Assembly: GCA_016717165.1 (NCBI GenBank)
Contig: JADKGA010000003.1
Span: forward strand, 558,001-622,000
Direction: 5' to 3'
Source of the DNA: Candidatus Lutibacillus vidarii
GTDB taxonomy: Bacteria; Actinomycetota; Actinomycetes; Actinomycetales; Dermatophilaceae
Length of the DNA stretch: 64,000 nucleotides
The position numbers and the translations under genes are program-made. This document shows, piece by piece, positions 8,519-16,613 of the stretch (its first letter is position 1; every line of letters begins with the position of its first letter). The notes beneath the pieces were generated by a model, which saw only the letters and a list, made by a program, of their open reading frames with translations, was not told the origin of the DNA and did not search any database.

Positions 8519-8551
8519 GTTCACCCCGAACTCGGTGGGCGTTCACGGGCT
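8519..8551. promoter_or_regulatory. PHO-box-like direct repeats between senX3 and phoU
   Basis: GTTCACC at 8519 and GTTCACG at 8541 are exactly 22 bp apart, that is two 11-bp periods, matching the spacing and sequence of actinobacterial PHO boxes bound by PhoP/RegX3. They lie in the 130-bp divergent interval, so either direction could be controlled. Confidence 0.65.
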
Positions 8552-8601
8552 CCTGCCAGCCTCTCCCACGGCGCGACAATTCGACTGACCGAAGGGCATC
8601 C

Positions 8602-9258
8602 ATGCGCAACGCCTTCCATGACGACCTCGACCAGCTCTCCAACCAGCTCGTCGGACTCGCCGAGCTCGCCGGATCTGCCCTCGCCGTGGCCACCCGGGCC
8701 CTCATCGACGGCGACGTCGAGCTCGCCGCGACCGTCATCGCTGGCGACGCCCGGCTCGACGCCCTCCGGGCCGACCTCGAGACCCATGCCGTCGACCTGC
8801 TCGCCCGCCAGGCCCCGGTCGCTTCCGACTTGCGGGCGGTCGTCACCGCCTTGCGGATGGCCTCCGACCTCGAGCGGATGGGTGACCTCGCCCGGCACGT
8901 CGCCAAGGTCGCGCGGCGGCGCCACCCGCGCACGGCGGTACCGCCGGAGCTGGTGCCCACGATGACGGCGATGGGTCAGGTCGCCGCGCAGATGGTCGCG
9001 AAGACGGCGGCGGTCATCGCGACGAAGGACCTCGCCCAGGCCGCCGAGCTCGACCACGACGACGACGCGATGGACGCGCTCCACCGCCAGCTCTACGCCG
9101 CCCTGTTGGCCCCGTCGGCGCAGTACCCCACGGATGTCGCGGTCGACCTCGCGCTCATCGGCCGCTACTACGAGAGGTATGGCGACCATGCCGTCTCGGT
9201 GGCCCGCCGGGTGGTGTACCTCGTCACGGGGCGTTACGCGACGACGCCCAGCGCGTAG
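8602..9258 (+). CDS. phoU: Phosphate signalling protein PhoU
   Basis: A 218-residue PhoU made of two three-helix repeats; the metal-coordinating signatures appear as DLERMGDLARHV (about 93-104) and YYERYGDHAVSVARRV near the C-terminus. PhoU couples Pst transport activity to the SenX3/RegX3 system. It is transcribed away from senX3-regX3 with PHO-box-like repeats in between, as in streptomycetes. Confidence 0.95.
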   Translation: MRNAFHDDLDQLSNQLVGLAELAGSALAVATRALIDGDVELAATVIAGDARLDALRADLETHAVDLLARQAPVASDLRAVVTALRMASDLERMGDLARHVAKVARRRHPRTAVPPELVPTMTAMGQVAAQMVAKTAAVIATKDLAQAAELDHDDDAMDALHRQLYAALLAPSAQYPTDVAVDLALIGRYYERYGDHAVSVARRVVYLVTGRYATTPSA

Positions 9259-9313
9259 TCAGCCGGACGCCCCGTCAGCGCGCTCGTTGTGAGCCGAGCA
9301 CGCAGCCGGCGCC

Positions 9314-9371
9314 CGGCCGAACCAAATCCCGGCCGAACCAGAGCACGGCCGGACCAGCGGTCGGCCGCCTG
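9314..9371. repeat. 16-bp tandem repeat, 3.5 units
   Basis: Units at 9314-9329, 9330-9345 and 9346-9361 start CGGCCGAACCA or CGGCCGGACCA, with a partial fourth unit. They fill the 116-bp space between the convergent phoU and gpmA genes. Confidence 0.75.
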
Positions 9372-9374
9372 AGG

Positions 9375-10124
9375 TCAGCGGCCCTGGTTGGCCACCGCTG
9401 CCGCAGCCGCGGCCGCGGCTTCCGGGTCGAGGTACTCGCCGCCGGCGACCAGCGGGGTGAGCGTGTCGTCGAGGTGGTAGACCAGCGGCATCCCGGTCGG
9501 GATGTTCAGCCCGGAGATCGCCTCGTCCGAGATGCCGTCGAGGTGCTTGACCATGGCCCGCAGCGAGTTGCCATGGGCGGCGACGAGGACGGTCCGGCCG
9601 GCCCGCAGGTCGGGGACGATCCCGGACTCCCAGTAGGGCAGCATCCGGGCGACGACGTCCTTGAGGCACTCGCTGGCGGGCATGTCGGCGCCGAGGCCGG
9701 CATACCGCGGGTCGCCGGTCTGGGCGTACTCGTCGTCGGGGGCGATCGGCGGGGGCGGGGTGTCGTACGAGCGGCGCCAGAGCATGAAGAGCTCCTCGCC
9801 ATACGCATCGAGGGTCTGCTTCTTGTTCTTGCCCTGGAGCGCGCCATAGTGGCGCTCGTTGAGCCGCCAGTTGCGGTGCACCGGGATCCAGTGCCGGTCC
9901 GCGGCGTTGAGCGACAGGTGCGCGGTGGTGATGGCCCGGCGCTGCAGCGAGGTGTGGACGACGTCGGGCAGGATGCCCGCCGCCTTCATGAGCTCGCCCC
10001 CGCGGATCGCCTCACCGCGGCCCTTCTCGGTGAGGTCGACGTCCACCCATCCGGTGAACAGGTTGAGGGCGTTCCACTCGCTCTCGCCGTGGCGGAGCAG
10101 GACCAGGGTCATCGGGGTGCTCAT
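9375..10124 (-). CDS. gpmA: 2,3-bisphosphoglycerate-dependent phosphoglycerate mutase
   Basis: A 249-residue phosphoglycerate mutase of the histidine-phosphatase superfamily, interconverting 3- and 2-phosphoglycerate. The catalytic LLRHGESEWN (about 9-18) contains the phosphohistidine; RRAITTA, NERHYGALQGKNK and VAAHGNSLRAMVKHL are the family signatures. An alanine-rich tail (AAAAAAAAVANQGR) is extra. ATG 10124 is chosen because a -10 hexamer lies 7 nt upstream and the family begins just here. The order mshA, YbjN, gpmA, senX3-regX3 matches mycobacteria. Confidence 0.95.
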   Translation of the reverse strand: MSTPMTLVLLRHGESEWNALNLFTGWVDVDLTEKGRGEAIRGGELMKAAGILPDVVHTSLQRRAITTAHLSLNAADRHWIPVHRNWRLNERHYGALQGKNKKQTLDAYGEELFMLWRRSYDTPPPPIAPDDEYAQTGDPRYAGLGADMPASECLKDVVARMLPYWESGIVPDLRAGRTVLVAAHGNSLRAMVKHLDGISDEAISGLNIPTGMPLVYHLDDTLTPLVAGGEYLDPEAAAAAAAAVANQGR

Positions 10125-10131
10125 GGCCTCA

Positions 10132-10137
10132 AGCCTA
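10132..10137 (-). promoter_or_regulatory. -10 element for a leaderless gpmA mRNA
   Basis: TAGGCT on the minus strand, 7 nt before the gpmA ATG. It overlaps the last codons of the YbjN gene. Confidence 0.5.
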
Positions 10138-10668
10138 TTGCGGCGGTGGGTCGCCGTCTCGCTCGAGCAGGTGCCGGAAGGCCTCGAGATTGCGAGTTGA
10201 CTCACCTCGGGAGATCCGCCAGTCCCACTCGCGCTGCATCGAGGTGAAGAAGCCGAGGACGAGGAGCTCGTCGAAGACGGTGTCGCTGGCCTGGTGGACC
10301 ACACCGAGGGCCTCGTCGAGGCGGGTGGCGTCGAGTGCGTCGGTCGGGATCTGGCCGCGGAGGAAGACATCGCCGGCGTCGTCGATCGCGTAGGCGAGGC
10401 CGGGCAGCCGCAGGTTGCGACGCAGCAGGTACCGGTAGACCGCCTCGTGGTTCTCGTCCGGGTTTCGGATGAGGAAGGAGGTCACCGAGGTGTGGTCCGG
10501 ACGGACGAGGAGCGAGACGACGATCTTCTGCTTGTGCTCGCCCGGCAGGGTGAGGACGATCTCGCCGTCGCGGGAGCCACGGTCCCACTCGAGCCCGTTC
10601 TCGGTCAGATAACCGATAACAGCGTCGGTGGCGCGCGCAACCTGCTCAGGCCCGGTGGCGGCGGTCAC
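10135..10668 (-). CDS. YbjN-domain protein
   Basis: A 177-residue YbjN-like protein (type III secretion chaperone-like fold), typified by the RNPDENHEAVYRYLLRRNLRLPGLAYAIDDAGDVFL region and the FDELLVLGF segment. The function is unsettled; in actinobacteria the family sits next to mshA. GTG 10668 overlaps the mshA stop by four bases (GTGA), which fixes the start and indicates coupled translation. Confidence 0.85.
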   Translation of the reverse strand: MTAATGPEQVARATDAVIGYLTENGLEWDRGSRDGEIVLTLPGEHKQKIVVSLLVRPDHTSVTSFLIRNPDENHEAVYRYLLRRNLRLPGLAYAIDDAGDVFLRGQIPTDALDATRLDEALGVVHQASDTVFDELLVLGFFTSMQREWDWRISRGESTRNLEAFRHLLERDGDPPPQ

Positions 10669-11978
10669 GGGACGACCGCCGCGGGCACGCCGCTGAGCGG
10701 AAGGCTGCGCAGGATCGGAGACCAGGTGCGCGTCGCCACCGCCCCCTCGTATGCCGCGACGAGGGCGTCGGTCGTCGCGCCCCAACCGAACCGCTCGGCG
10801 TGCACGCGGGCCCGGCGGGACAGGCTCAGGCGGCGCAGGTCGTCGGCGAGCAGGCCCTCGATGGCGTCCGCCCAGTCCCAGGTGGAGTGGCCGTCGACGA
10901 GGACGCCGGCGTCGCCCACAGCGGTCGGCAGACCCCCGACTCGGGCCGCGACGACGGGGGTGCCGCAGGCCTGGGCCTCGATGGCGACCAGCCCGAAGGA
11001 CTCGCTGTATGACGGCACGGCGACGAGGTCGGCGGCTCGGTACCACCGGGCCAGCTCGGCGCGGTCGACCGGCGGGACGAAGCGGACGTGGCCCGTCATA
11101 CCCTCTGCGGCGACGAGCTCGGACAGCGCCTCCGGGTGCTCCAGCCCAGCGCCACTGGCGCCGCCGAGGACCCCGACCAGGAGGTCGTCGCCCCACTGGG
11201 GGCGACGACGGCGGATCTGCGCGGCGGCCCGGATGAGGACGTCGGGGGCCTTGAGCGGCTGGATCCGGCCGACGAAGAGGACCAGCCGGGCCGTTGCCGG
11301 GATGCCGAGGGCGCGGCGGGCCGCCAGCCGCTCGCCGGGGTGAAAGGTCCGCAGGTCGACGCCGGGCGGGACGACGACGACCTTGGCCGGGTCGGCGTCG
11401 TAGAGGTCGACGAGCTCGCCGGCCTCGGCCACGGTATTGGCGATGAGCCGGTCGGCGGCGCCGACGACCTGGGCCTCACCGAGCTCGCGACCGGGGGGCT
11501 CGGGGCGCTCACCCTCGGCGAGGTGCAGGTTCTTGACCCGGGCCATCGTGTGCATCGTGTGGACCAGCGGGATCTGCCAGCGGTCCGCGGCGACCCAGCC
11601 GACCTGCCCGGAGAGCCAGTAGTGCGAGTGGACGAGGTCGTACCACCCCTCCGGACGGGCCGCCTGGGCCCGCATGACCCCGGCAGCGAAGGCGCACAGC
11701 TGCCCGGGAAGGTCGTTCTTGCCCAGGCCCTCAAAGGGGCCTGCGAGGACGTTCTCGACCCGCACTCCGGGGGCCAGCTCGACGACCTCGGGGTCGGTGG
11801 CCGTGGTGGCCCGGGTGAAGATCTCGACGTCGATGCCACGCCGGGCCAGCTCGCGGGCGGTCTCGGCCACATAGACATTGAGCCCGCCGGCGTCCCCGGT
11901 GCCCGGCTGGGCGAGCGGGGAGGTGTGCACCGAGATCATCGCCACCCGGGTCAGCGGGCGGGCAGCGCGGCGCGGCAT
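10665..11978 (-). CDS. mshA: D-inositol-3-phosphate glycosyltransferase, mycothiol synthesis
   Basis: A 437-residue GT4 glycosyltransferase, the first step of mycothiol synthesis, joining GlcNAc from UDP-GlcNAc to inositol 3-phosphate. The N-terminal donor/acceptor motif VHTSPLAQPGTGDAGGLNVYV, the HSHYWLSG segment, the Rossmann LFVGRIQPLKAPDVLI and the C-terminal ESFGLVAIEAQACGTPVVA with nucleotide-sugar glutamates are all visible. It starts at ATG 11978 with an upstream GAGGAAGG. The upstream region contains the 73-bp palindrome at 12010. Confidence 0.95.
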   Translation of the reverse strand: MPRRAARPLTRVAMISVHTSPLAQPGTGDAGGLNVYVAETARELARRGIDVEIFTRATTATDPEVVELAPGVRVENVLAGPFEGLGKNDLPGQLCAFAAGVMRAQAARPEGWYDLVHSHYWLSGQVGWVAADRWQIPLVHTMHTMARVKNLHLAEGERPEPPGRELGEAQVVGAADRLIANTVAEAGELVDLYDADPAKVVVVPPGVDLRTFHPGERLAARRALGIPATARLVLFVGRIQPLKAPDVLIRAAAQIRRRRPQWGDDLLVGVLGGASGAGLEHPEALSELVAAEGMTGHVRFVPPVDRAELARWYRAADLVAVPSYSESFGLVAIEAQACGTPVVAARVGGLPTAVGDAGVLVDGHSTWDWADAIEGLLADDLRRLSLSRRARVHAERFGWGATTDALVAAYEGAVATRTWSPILRSLPLSGVPAAVVP

Positions 11979-12009
11979 ACCTTCCTCAACCGCGCAAGCC
12001 CGCGTCGGA

Positions 12010-12082
12010 TTCCCGCCACCCCTTGCAAAGACACACCTTTAGAACGGTTCTAAAGGTGTGTCTTTGCAAGGGGTGGCGGGAA
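12010..12082. repeat. 73-bp perfect palindrome, copy 1 of a dispersed family
   Basis: Each base from 12010 to 12045 pairs with 12082 down to 12047 around a single centre base. The core, GCAAAGACACACCTTTAGAA on one arm, recurs at 19386 and 62961. It lies between two genes that both start here (mshA leftward, methyltransferase rightward), so it is not the transcription terminator of either. Confidence 0.9.
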
Positions 12083-12103
12083 ACGGCAGGCAACAGTGGG
12101 GGC

Positions 12104-13144
12104 ATGGGACGTCCGAGCCGGCCGGTAGGGACGGTCACACGTGGCACGACGAACCCCAACCGCCTCCGCCGGATCGACCGCTGGCTCGCCGGGCCGGCCT
12201 CCTGGCGGCTCCGTCGCGCCGCCGGCCCGCCGCTGGTCGTCGACCTCGGGTATGGCGCCTCGCCGGTCACGACGGTGGAGCTCTTCGAGCGGCTGCGGAA
12301 GGTCCGACGCGATGTCGAGGTCGTCGGCATCGAGATCGACCCGGCCCGGGTCGAGGCGGCGCAGCCGTTGAGCCGTCCCGGGCTGAGCTTCGCGCACGGC
12401 GGCTTCGAGCTGGGCGCCCTCGACGCCCCGGCACGCGCGGTCCAGGGCCCGGTCATCGTCCGCGCGGCCAATGTGCTGCGCCAGTATGCCGAGCACGACG
12501 TCACGCAGTCCTGGCGCACCCTGACCGAACGGCTGGCCCGTGACGGCATCGTCGTCGACGGGACGTGCGACGAGCTCGGCAGGATCAGCACCTGGGTGAC
12601 CCTCACGGTGTCCGGGCCGGCGACCTTGACGATGTCGCTGCGCCTGGCCGGCCTGGACGATCCGGCGATCCTCGCCGAACGGCTCCCCAAGGCGCTGATC
12701 CACCACAATGTGCCCGGCGAGCCGGTCCACGCCCTGATGGCCGCGCTCAGCCGGGCCTGGCGCCACCAGGCACCGCTCTCGGTCCACGGGGCGCGGCAGC
12801 GTTTCGTCGCGGCCGTCCGAGAGATGCGGGCGGGCGGCATACCGGTCCTCGACGAACCCAGCCGATGGCGCCTCGGCGAGCTCACCGTCCCCTGGGGCTG
12901 CGTCGCCGCGCTGAGGCGCGACCGCGCACACTCTGGACCCGACTCCCCCGCCGCTGCTGAGGACCGGTCCGGGGCCCTCACCAGGGTCCGTACGGCCCAC
13001 TGGACCCGCCGCGCCCACGCACCTGGTTCAGCGCCGGGCGCACGTCGGTCAGATACACCGCAGCGCCGACGACCGCGAGGATGCTCACCATCGAGATCGG
13101 GTTGTTCACCGAGACGAAACCGACGAGCGAGGCGGCGACGGTGA
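12104..13144 (+). CDS. Class I SAM-dependent methyltransferase-like protein
   Basis: A 346-residue protein with a Rossmann-type SAM-binding motif, VVDLGYGASPVTTVEL (about 46-61), and an acidic loop (VVGIEIDPARVEAAQPL). The region ANVLRQYAEHDV resembles motif IV of class I methyltransferases. The substrate is unknown. The last ~55 residues (after VAALRRDRAHS) are proline/arginine-rich and lie antisense to the DUF2516 gene, giving a 167-bp convergent overlap; that tail may be a readthrough caused by loss of an earlier stop. The start is ATG 12104, just outside the palindrome. Confidence 0.75.
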   Translation: MGRPSRPVGTVTRGTTNPNRLRRIDRWLAGPASWRLRRAAGPPLVVDLGYGASPVTTVELFERLRKVRRDVEVVGIEIDPARVEAAQPLSRPGLSFAHGGFELGALDAPARAVQGPVIVRAANVLRQYAEHDVTQSWRTLTERLARDGIVVDGTCDELGRISTWVTLTVSGPATLTMSLRLAGLDDPAILAERLPKALIHHNVPGEPVHALMAALSRAWRHQAPLSVHGARQRFVAAVREMRAGGIPVLDEPSRWRLGELTVPWGCVAALRRDRAHSGPDSPAAAEDRSGALTRVRTAHWTRRAHAPGSAPGARRSDTPQRRRPRGCSPSRSGCSPRRNRRARRRR

Positions 13145-13298
13145 TGCCGACCCAGAGCCCCTTGGTCCGCTTGCCGGCCGCGAGAAAGGCCGCCGGCGGC
13201 TGACGCAGCGCGTCGACAAGGGCGAACACCTCCAGGCCCAGGGCGAGGACACCGAGGAGCAGCGCGGCACCCATCTGCAGGGCGAAGATCGACGACAC
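12978..13298 (-). CDS. DUF2516 family membrane protein
   Basis: A 106-residue protein with three hydrophobic segments (about 8-30, 48-66, 68-87) and the family-typical FALVDALRQPPAAFLAAGKRTKGLW. It is common near actinobacterial housekeeping genes; its function is unknown. GTG 13298 is supported by a -10 TATCGT 7 nt upstream. It overlaps the convergent methyltransferase 3' end. Confidence 0.85.
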   Translation of the reverse strand: MSSIFALQMGAALLLGVLALGLEVFALVDALRQPPAAFLAAGKRTKGLWVGITVAASLVGFVSVNNPISMVSILAVVGAAVYLTDVRPALNQVRGRGGSSGPYGPW

Positions 13299-13305
13299 CT
13301 CGCCA

Positions 13306-13311
13306 ACGATA
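13306..13311 (-). promoter_or_regulatory. -10 element for leaderless DUF2516 mRNA
   Basis: TATCGT on the minus strand, 7 nt before the GTG at 13298. Confidence 0.5.
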
Positions 13312-13313
13312 CG

Positions 13314-13745
13314 TCAGGCTGGGGTGTCGAGGACCAAGGTGTACGGGCCGTCGTTGACCAGCTCGACCGCCATCGTCGCCCCGAACCGTCCGCGCGCCAC
13401 CTGCAGCCCGAGCCCCTCCAGCGCCTGGGCCAGCGACTCGACGACGCCCTCGGCCACCTCACCGGGCGCCGCGGCCGACCACGACGGCCGACGCCCCTTG
13501 CGGATGTCGCCGTAGAGCGTGAACTGGCTGACGACCAGGACCGGCGAGCCCGTCTCGAGCAGGCTGGTCTCGTCCTCGAGGATCCGCAGGTCGGCGATCT
13601 TGCGGGCCATCCAGGCCACCTGGGCCGGCCCGTCACCGTGGGCGACCCCGACGAGGGCCACCGCCCCCGGTCGCTCCAGCTCGCCGACGATCGCCCCGTC
13701 GACGCGGACCCGGGCCGAGGCGGCCCGCTGGAGCACCACCCGCAT
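13314..13745 (-). CDS. dtd: D-aminoacyl-tRNA deacylase
   Basis: A 143-residue Dtd that removes D-amino acids (and glycine mischarged on tRNA-Ala). The active-site SQFTLYGD and the C-terminal NDGPYTLVLDT (cross-subunit Gly-cisPro region, here NDGP) are present. ATG 13745 gives the canonical N-terminus MRVVLQRA. It is 7 bp downstream of the asparaginase gene and cotranscribed with it. Confidence 0.95.
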   Translation of the reverse strand: MRVVLQRAASARVRVDGAIVGELERPGAVALVGVAHGDGPAQVAWMARKIADLRILEDETSLLETGSPVLVVSQFTLYGDIRKGRRPSWSAAAPGEVAEGVVESLAQALEGLGLQVARGRFGATMAVELVNDGPYTLVLDTPA

Positions 13746-13752
13746 GGGTGGC

Positions 13753-14751
13753 CTAGAAGGCCGCGACCACGGCGCCGACGACCGTGCCATGGCCGAGGAT
13801 CGGGGCTGCCTCCAGCTCACGCAGCGCGGATTCGTCCACACCGAGCCGGCGCAGCACCTGGGCGCAGACGACCGGGGCGGCCCGGGGGTACCCGTCGGCG
13901 ATCTTCACCGCGACGCCCCGCCCGTCGGGCAGGCCGACGGCATACACCGACTCCGCGCCGTCCTTGGCGACCAGCCCAGGGGACGCGGACATGACAGCGG
14001 TCACCCCGCGCCCCTTGCCGCCGACCATCTCCGGGTATGACGCCATGGCCTCGGCCACGCGGGCGCGCGCCGAGCCGGCCGGCGCCAGAGCGAGTGCACC
14101 GAAGGCCCGGGCCAGGCCGGTGAGCGAGACGTGGTGGACCGGCGCGCCACAGCCGTCGACCGCCAGGGCGTCGACGGGGCCGCACATGCGCTCGACGACG
14201 GCCGTGATGGCCCGCTGCAGCGCGTGCGAGGGTTCGCGATAGCTGTCCGTCGGCCAGCCGTTCGCCTGGCAGGTGGCGAGCATGCCCGAGTGTTTGCCGG
14301 AGCAGTTCTGGGTGATCGACATCCGGCTGCCGCCGGCGCGGATGACCGCGTGCCGGGCCGTTTCGTCATACGGATAATCGGGGGTGTTCTGGAGGTCGGA
14401 CTCCCCCAGCCCCGCGCCGGCGAGGATGCGACGCACACCGGCGAGATGCCGCTCCTCACCGGAGTGCGAGGCGCACACCAGGGCGAGCAGCTCCGGCGAC
14501 AGGCTCAGGCCGTTCTCGACCATCGCCACCGCCTGCACCGGTTTGAGCGAGGACCGGGGGAAGACGTAGCCATCGGCGCCGCCGAGGGACCACTCCACCT
14601 CCCCGTCCGGGCCGGTGACGACGACCGAGCCCCGATGGACGCTCTCGACCGTCCCCGAGCGCAGTACGTGGGCAACCACCGCGGCCTCGGTGAGCGCCGG
14701 GCTCACCTCGGACGGGCTGGTCGGCTGGTCATCTCGCGGTATGCCGGTCAC
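13753..14751 (-). CDS. Asparaginase II family protein
   Basis: A 332-residue protein of the asparaginase-II (Rhizobium AnsA-like) family, expected to hydrolyse L-asparagine to aspartate and ammonia. Family signatures: YVFPRSSLKPVQAVAMV (with the S-x-x-K pair), CASHSGEERH, NCSGKHSGMLATC and DGCGAPVHHVSL. The cysteine/serine-rich catalytic centre appears intact. The start is GTG 14751. It is probably transcribed with dtd. Confidence 0.9.
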   Translation of the reverse strand: MTGIPRDDQPTSPSEVSPALTEAAVVAHVLRSGTVESVHRGSVVVTGPDGEVEWSLGGADGYVFPRSSLKPVQAVAMVENGLSLSPELLALVCASHSGEERHLAGVRRILAGAGLGESDLQNTPDYPYDETARHAVIRAGGSRMSITQNCSGKHSGMLATCQANGWPTDSYREPSHALQRAITAVVERMCGPVDALAVDGCGAPVHHVSLTGLARAFGALALAPAGSARARVAEAMASYPEMVGGKGRGVTAVMSASPGLVAKDGAESVYAVGLPDGRGVAVKIADGYPRAAPVVCAQVLRRLGVDESALRELEAAPILGHGTVVGAVVAAF

Positions 14752-14773
14752 GCGTGGAGTCTGCCAGAGTTGA

Positions 14774-14810
14774 CCGGACGGCCGACACCCTTGGGGTGTC
14801 GGCCGTCCGG
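14774..14810 (-). terminator. Strong terminator hairpin
   Basis: Perfect 17-bp arms (14774-14790 with 14794-14810) around a 3-nt loop, immediately downstream of the HbhA-like gene on the minus strand. The flank is only modestly T-rich. Confidence 0.75.
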
Positions 14811-14840
14811 TTGTCGGTCAGGCTCGCGAGGAGCCCTTGG

Positions 14841-16001
14841 TCACGCGGTCGGCGTGGCGTCCGCGGCCGGAGCCGCCGGGGCGACGGGCGCCGTGGGGGC
14901 GGCCGGGGCGGCCGGGGTGACCGCACGCTTGACCGCGGCCCGGGTCGGGCGAGCCGGCGTGGCAGCGGTCTTGCGGACGGGGGCGCGGCGCGGGGTGGCA
15001 GCCTTGGCCGGTGCGGTCTTGGCGGCGGTCGCCTTGGCCGGAGCGGTCTTGGCGGCGGTGGCCTTGGCCGGAGCAGCCTTGGCCGGGGTGGCCTTGGCCG
15101 GAGCAGCCTTGGCCGGGGTGGCCTTGGCGGCGACCTTCTTCACCACGGGGGCCGGGGCCGGAGCCGGGGTGGTCTTGACGGCGACCTTGCGGGCCGGGGC
15201 CGGGCGGGTCGTCGCACGCTTGACGGCCGGGCGGGCCGGCGCGCCGACCTTCTCGACCGCGGCAACGGCGGCCTCGCCGGCCTTCTGGGCGCTCTCAGCG
15301 GCACCCGCGACGACGGTCTCGGCGCTCTGGACGACCGAGGCCGCACGCTTGCGGGCGGTCGTCGAGGTGCGCTTCACCGCGGTGCGGGTCGCGCGGGCCG
15401 AGGACCTGACGGCCTCGACGGTCGCGGCGGTGTCCTTCTCGACGACATCGCTGACGTTCTCGACCGCGTCGCTGACCTTCTCGGCCACGGCGGCGATCTC
15501 CTGGCGGCCGGTGGTGAGGGTCGCCTTGGCCGACGCCTGGGTGTCCTCGACGGCCTTGCGCAGCGTGGCGGCGGCGCCCTCGAGCAGCGCGATGGCGTGC
15601 TCGGCCTGGGCGACCATGTCCTTCGTCGCCTTCTGCTTGCGGACCTTCTTGACCACCTTGGCGCCGCGGACCGCGAGGTCGCCATACGACTTGGCGGCCT
15701 TGCCGGTGAAGTCGCCATACGTGTTCTGCGCCATCTCGGCCAGCTCGAGGCTGCGGTTGAGCGCGAGCGCGGGCACGTCGGCGGCCTGCTCGGCGGCGCG
15801 GGCGGCGAGCTTCTGGCCGTCCTTGCGCAGCTTCTTGGGGTCGAGGTTCTTCAGGCGCTTCGGGTCGACCTTGCGGACGTCCTTGGCGGCCTTGTCACTG
15901 GCCACCCGAACCTTCTCGACCATCAGATCGGTCGCTCCGATGAGCGCCATGACCGGGCGAGGCTCGGGGGTTGACTTGCGGGTGTCGGCAGCGCGTGCCA
16001 T
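14841..16001 (-). CDS. HbhA-like/histone-like lysine-alanine-rich protein
   Basis: A 386-residue protein. Residues about 20-260 form a long amphipathic helical region (coiled-coil character, AMAQNTYGDFTGKAAKSYGDLAVRG), then a repetitive tail of AKATPAKAAP-type units rich in Lys, Ala and Pro, resembling mycobacterial HbhA (heparin-binding haemagglutinin) and histone H1-like tails. It follows an XRE regulator by 6 bp, the same order as Rv0474-hbhA in Mycobacterium tuberculosis. Surface adhesion, lipid-inclusion binding or DNA compaction are all possible; the sequence does not decide. The tail repeats are likely to vary in number between strains. Confidence 0.8.
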   Translation of the reverse strand: MARAADTRKSTPEPRPVMALIGATDLMVEKVRVASDKAAKDVRKVDPKRLKNLDPKKLRKDGQKLAARAAEQAADVPALALNRSLELAEMAQNTYGDFTGKAAKSYGDLAVRGAKVVKKVRKQKATKDMVAQAEHAIALLEGAAATLRKAVEDTQASAKATLTTGRQEIAAVAEKVSDAVENVSDVVEKDTAATVEAVRSSARATRTAVKRTSTTARKRAASVVQSAETVVAGAAESAQKAGEAAVAAVEKVGAPARPAVKRATTRPAPARKVAVKTTPAPAPAPVVKKVAAKATPAKAAPAKATPAKAAPAKATAAKTAPAKATAAKTAPAKAATPRRAPVRKTAATPARPTRAAVKRAVTPAAPAAPTAPVAPAAPAADATPTA

Positions 16002-16007
16002 GGGTAC

Positions 16008-16607
16008 CTACTCCTTCTCGGGTTCCCGGGGTGTCCGGGGTGCGGGTGGCCGTCGGGTCGTCAAGGCCGCCGTCGGTGTGGCCGGCGCGGGATGGGTCCG
16101 CCGCCGGGGTGTGGGTCGAACGCCCCGTCGGGGCGTCGACCCGGGGGTTGCCGACCCCGCGCTGTGCGCGGAACCGGCAGGGGTCGTCGGGGCGGCGGCC
16201 ACATCGGCCGTCGCGTCCGCGGGTGCCCTCGTACCAGGCTCGAGGTCTGCGTCAGCAGCCGAAGCGCCGACGAAGGACTCGTAGACCTCGATGAGGATCG
16301 CCCGCTGGCGGTCGCTCAGTCGCGGGTCCGCCGCGACCGCCAACCGCACCGAGCAGGCCTCCTGGAGGCCGGGTGTTCCGGCGTCGAGGATGCCTGCGCG
16401 GACGTACAAGGACTCGGCCGACACCTGCAGCCCGCGAGCGAGCTGCTGCAGGATCTCTGCGCTCGGCCGCTTGAGGCCGCGCTCGATCTGCGACAGGTAC
16501 GGGTTCGAGATCCCGGCGAGCTCGGCCAGCTGGCGCAGCGACAGCTGGGCGGACTGACGCTGCTCGCGCAGGTAGTCGCCGAGGTCGTGCCCCAGAAGCT
16601 TGCTCAC
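16008..16607 (-). CDS. XRE-family regulator upstream of the HbhA-like gene
   Basis: A 199-residue regulator. The helix-turn-helix is at about residues 8-62 (LGDYLREQRQSAQLSLRQLAELAGISNPYLSQIERGLKRPSAEIL), followed by a short helical region and a long Pro/Ala/Thr/Arg-rich disordered tail. GTG 16607 is chosen because CATAAT lies exactly 6 nt upstream, fitting a leaderless mRNA; an in-frame ATG at 16643 would fall inside the promoter. GTTAGC repeats 21 bp apart lie just upstream and may be its own operator. The low-complexity tail is encoded by GC-rich repeats. Confidence 0.85.
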   Translation of the reverse strand: MSKLLGHDLGDYLREQRQSAQLSLRQLAELAGISNPYLSQIERGLKRPSAEILQQLARGLQVSAESLYVRAGILDAGTPGLQEACSVRLAVAADPRLSDRQRAILIEVYESFVGASAADADLEPGTRAPADATADVAAAPTTPAGSAHSAGSATPGSTPRRGVRPTPRRRTHPAPATPTAALTTRRPPAPRTPREPEKE

Positions 16608-16613
16608 GCCACC

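Noticed and set aside
12040..12052. LexA/SOS box at the palindrome centre (GAAC-GTTC)
   Set aside because: Actinobacterial LexA sites need four bases between GAAC and GTTC; here there is one, and copies 2 and 3 do not keep it.
14131..16284. 717-codon frame antisense to the asparaginase and HbhA-like genes
   Set aside because: Repeats of LAGAALAGVALA simply mirror the HbhA-like tail repeats; no start signal.
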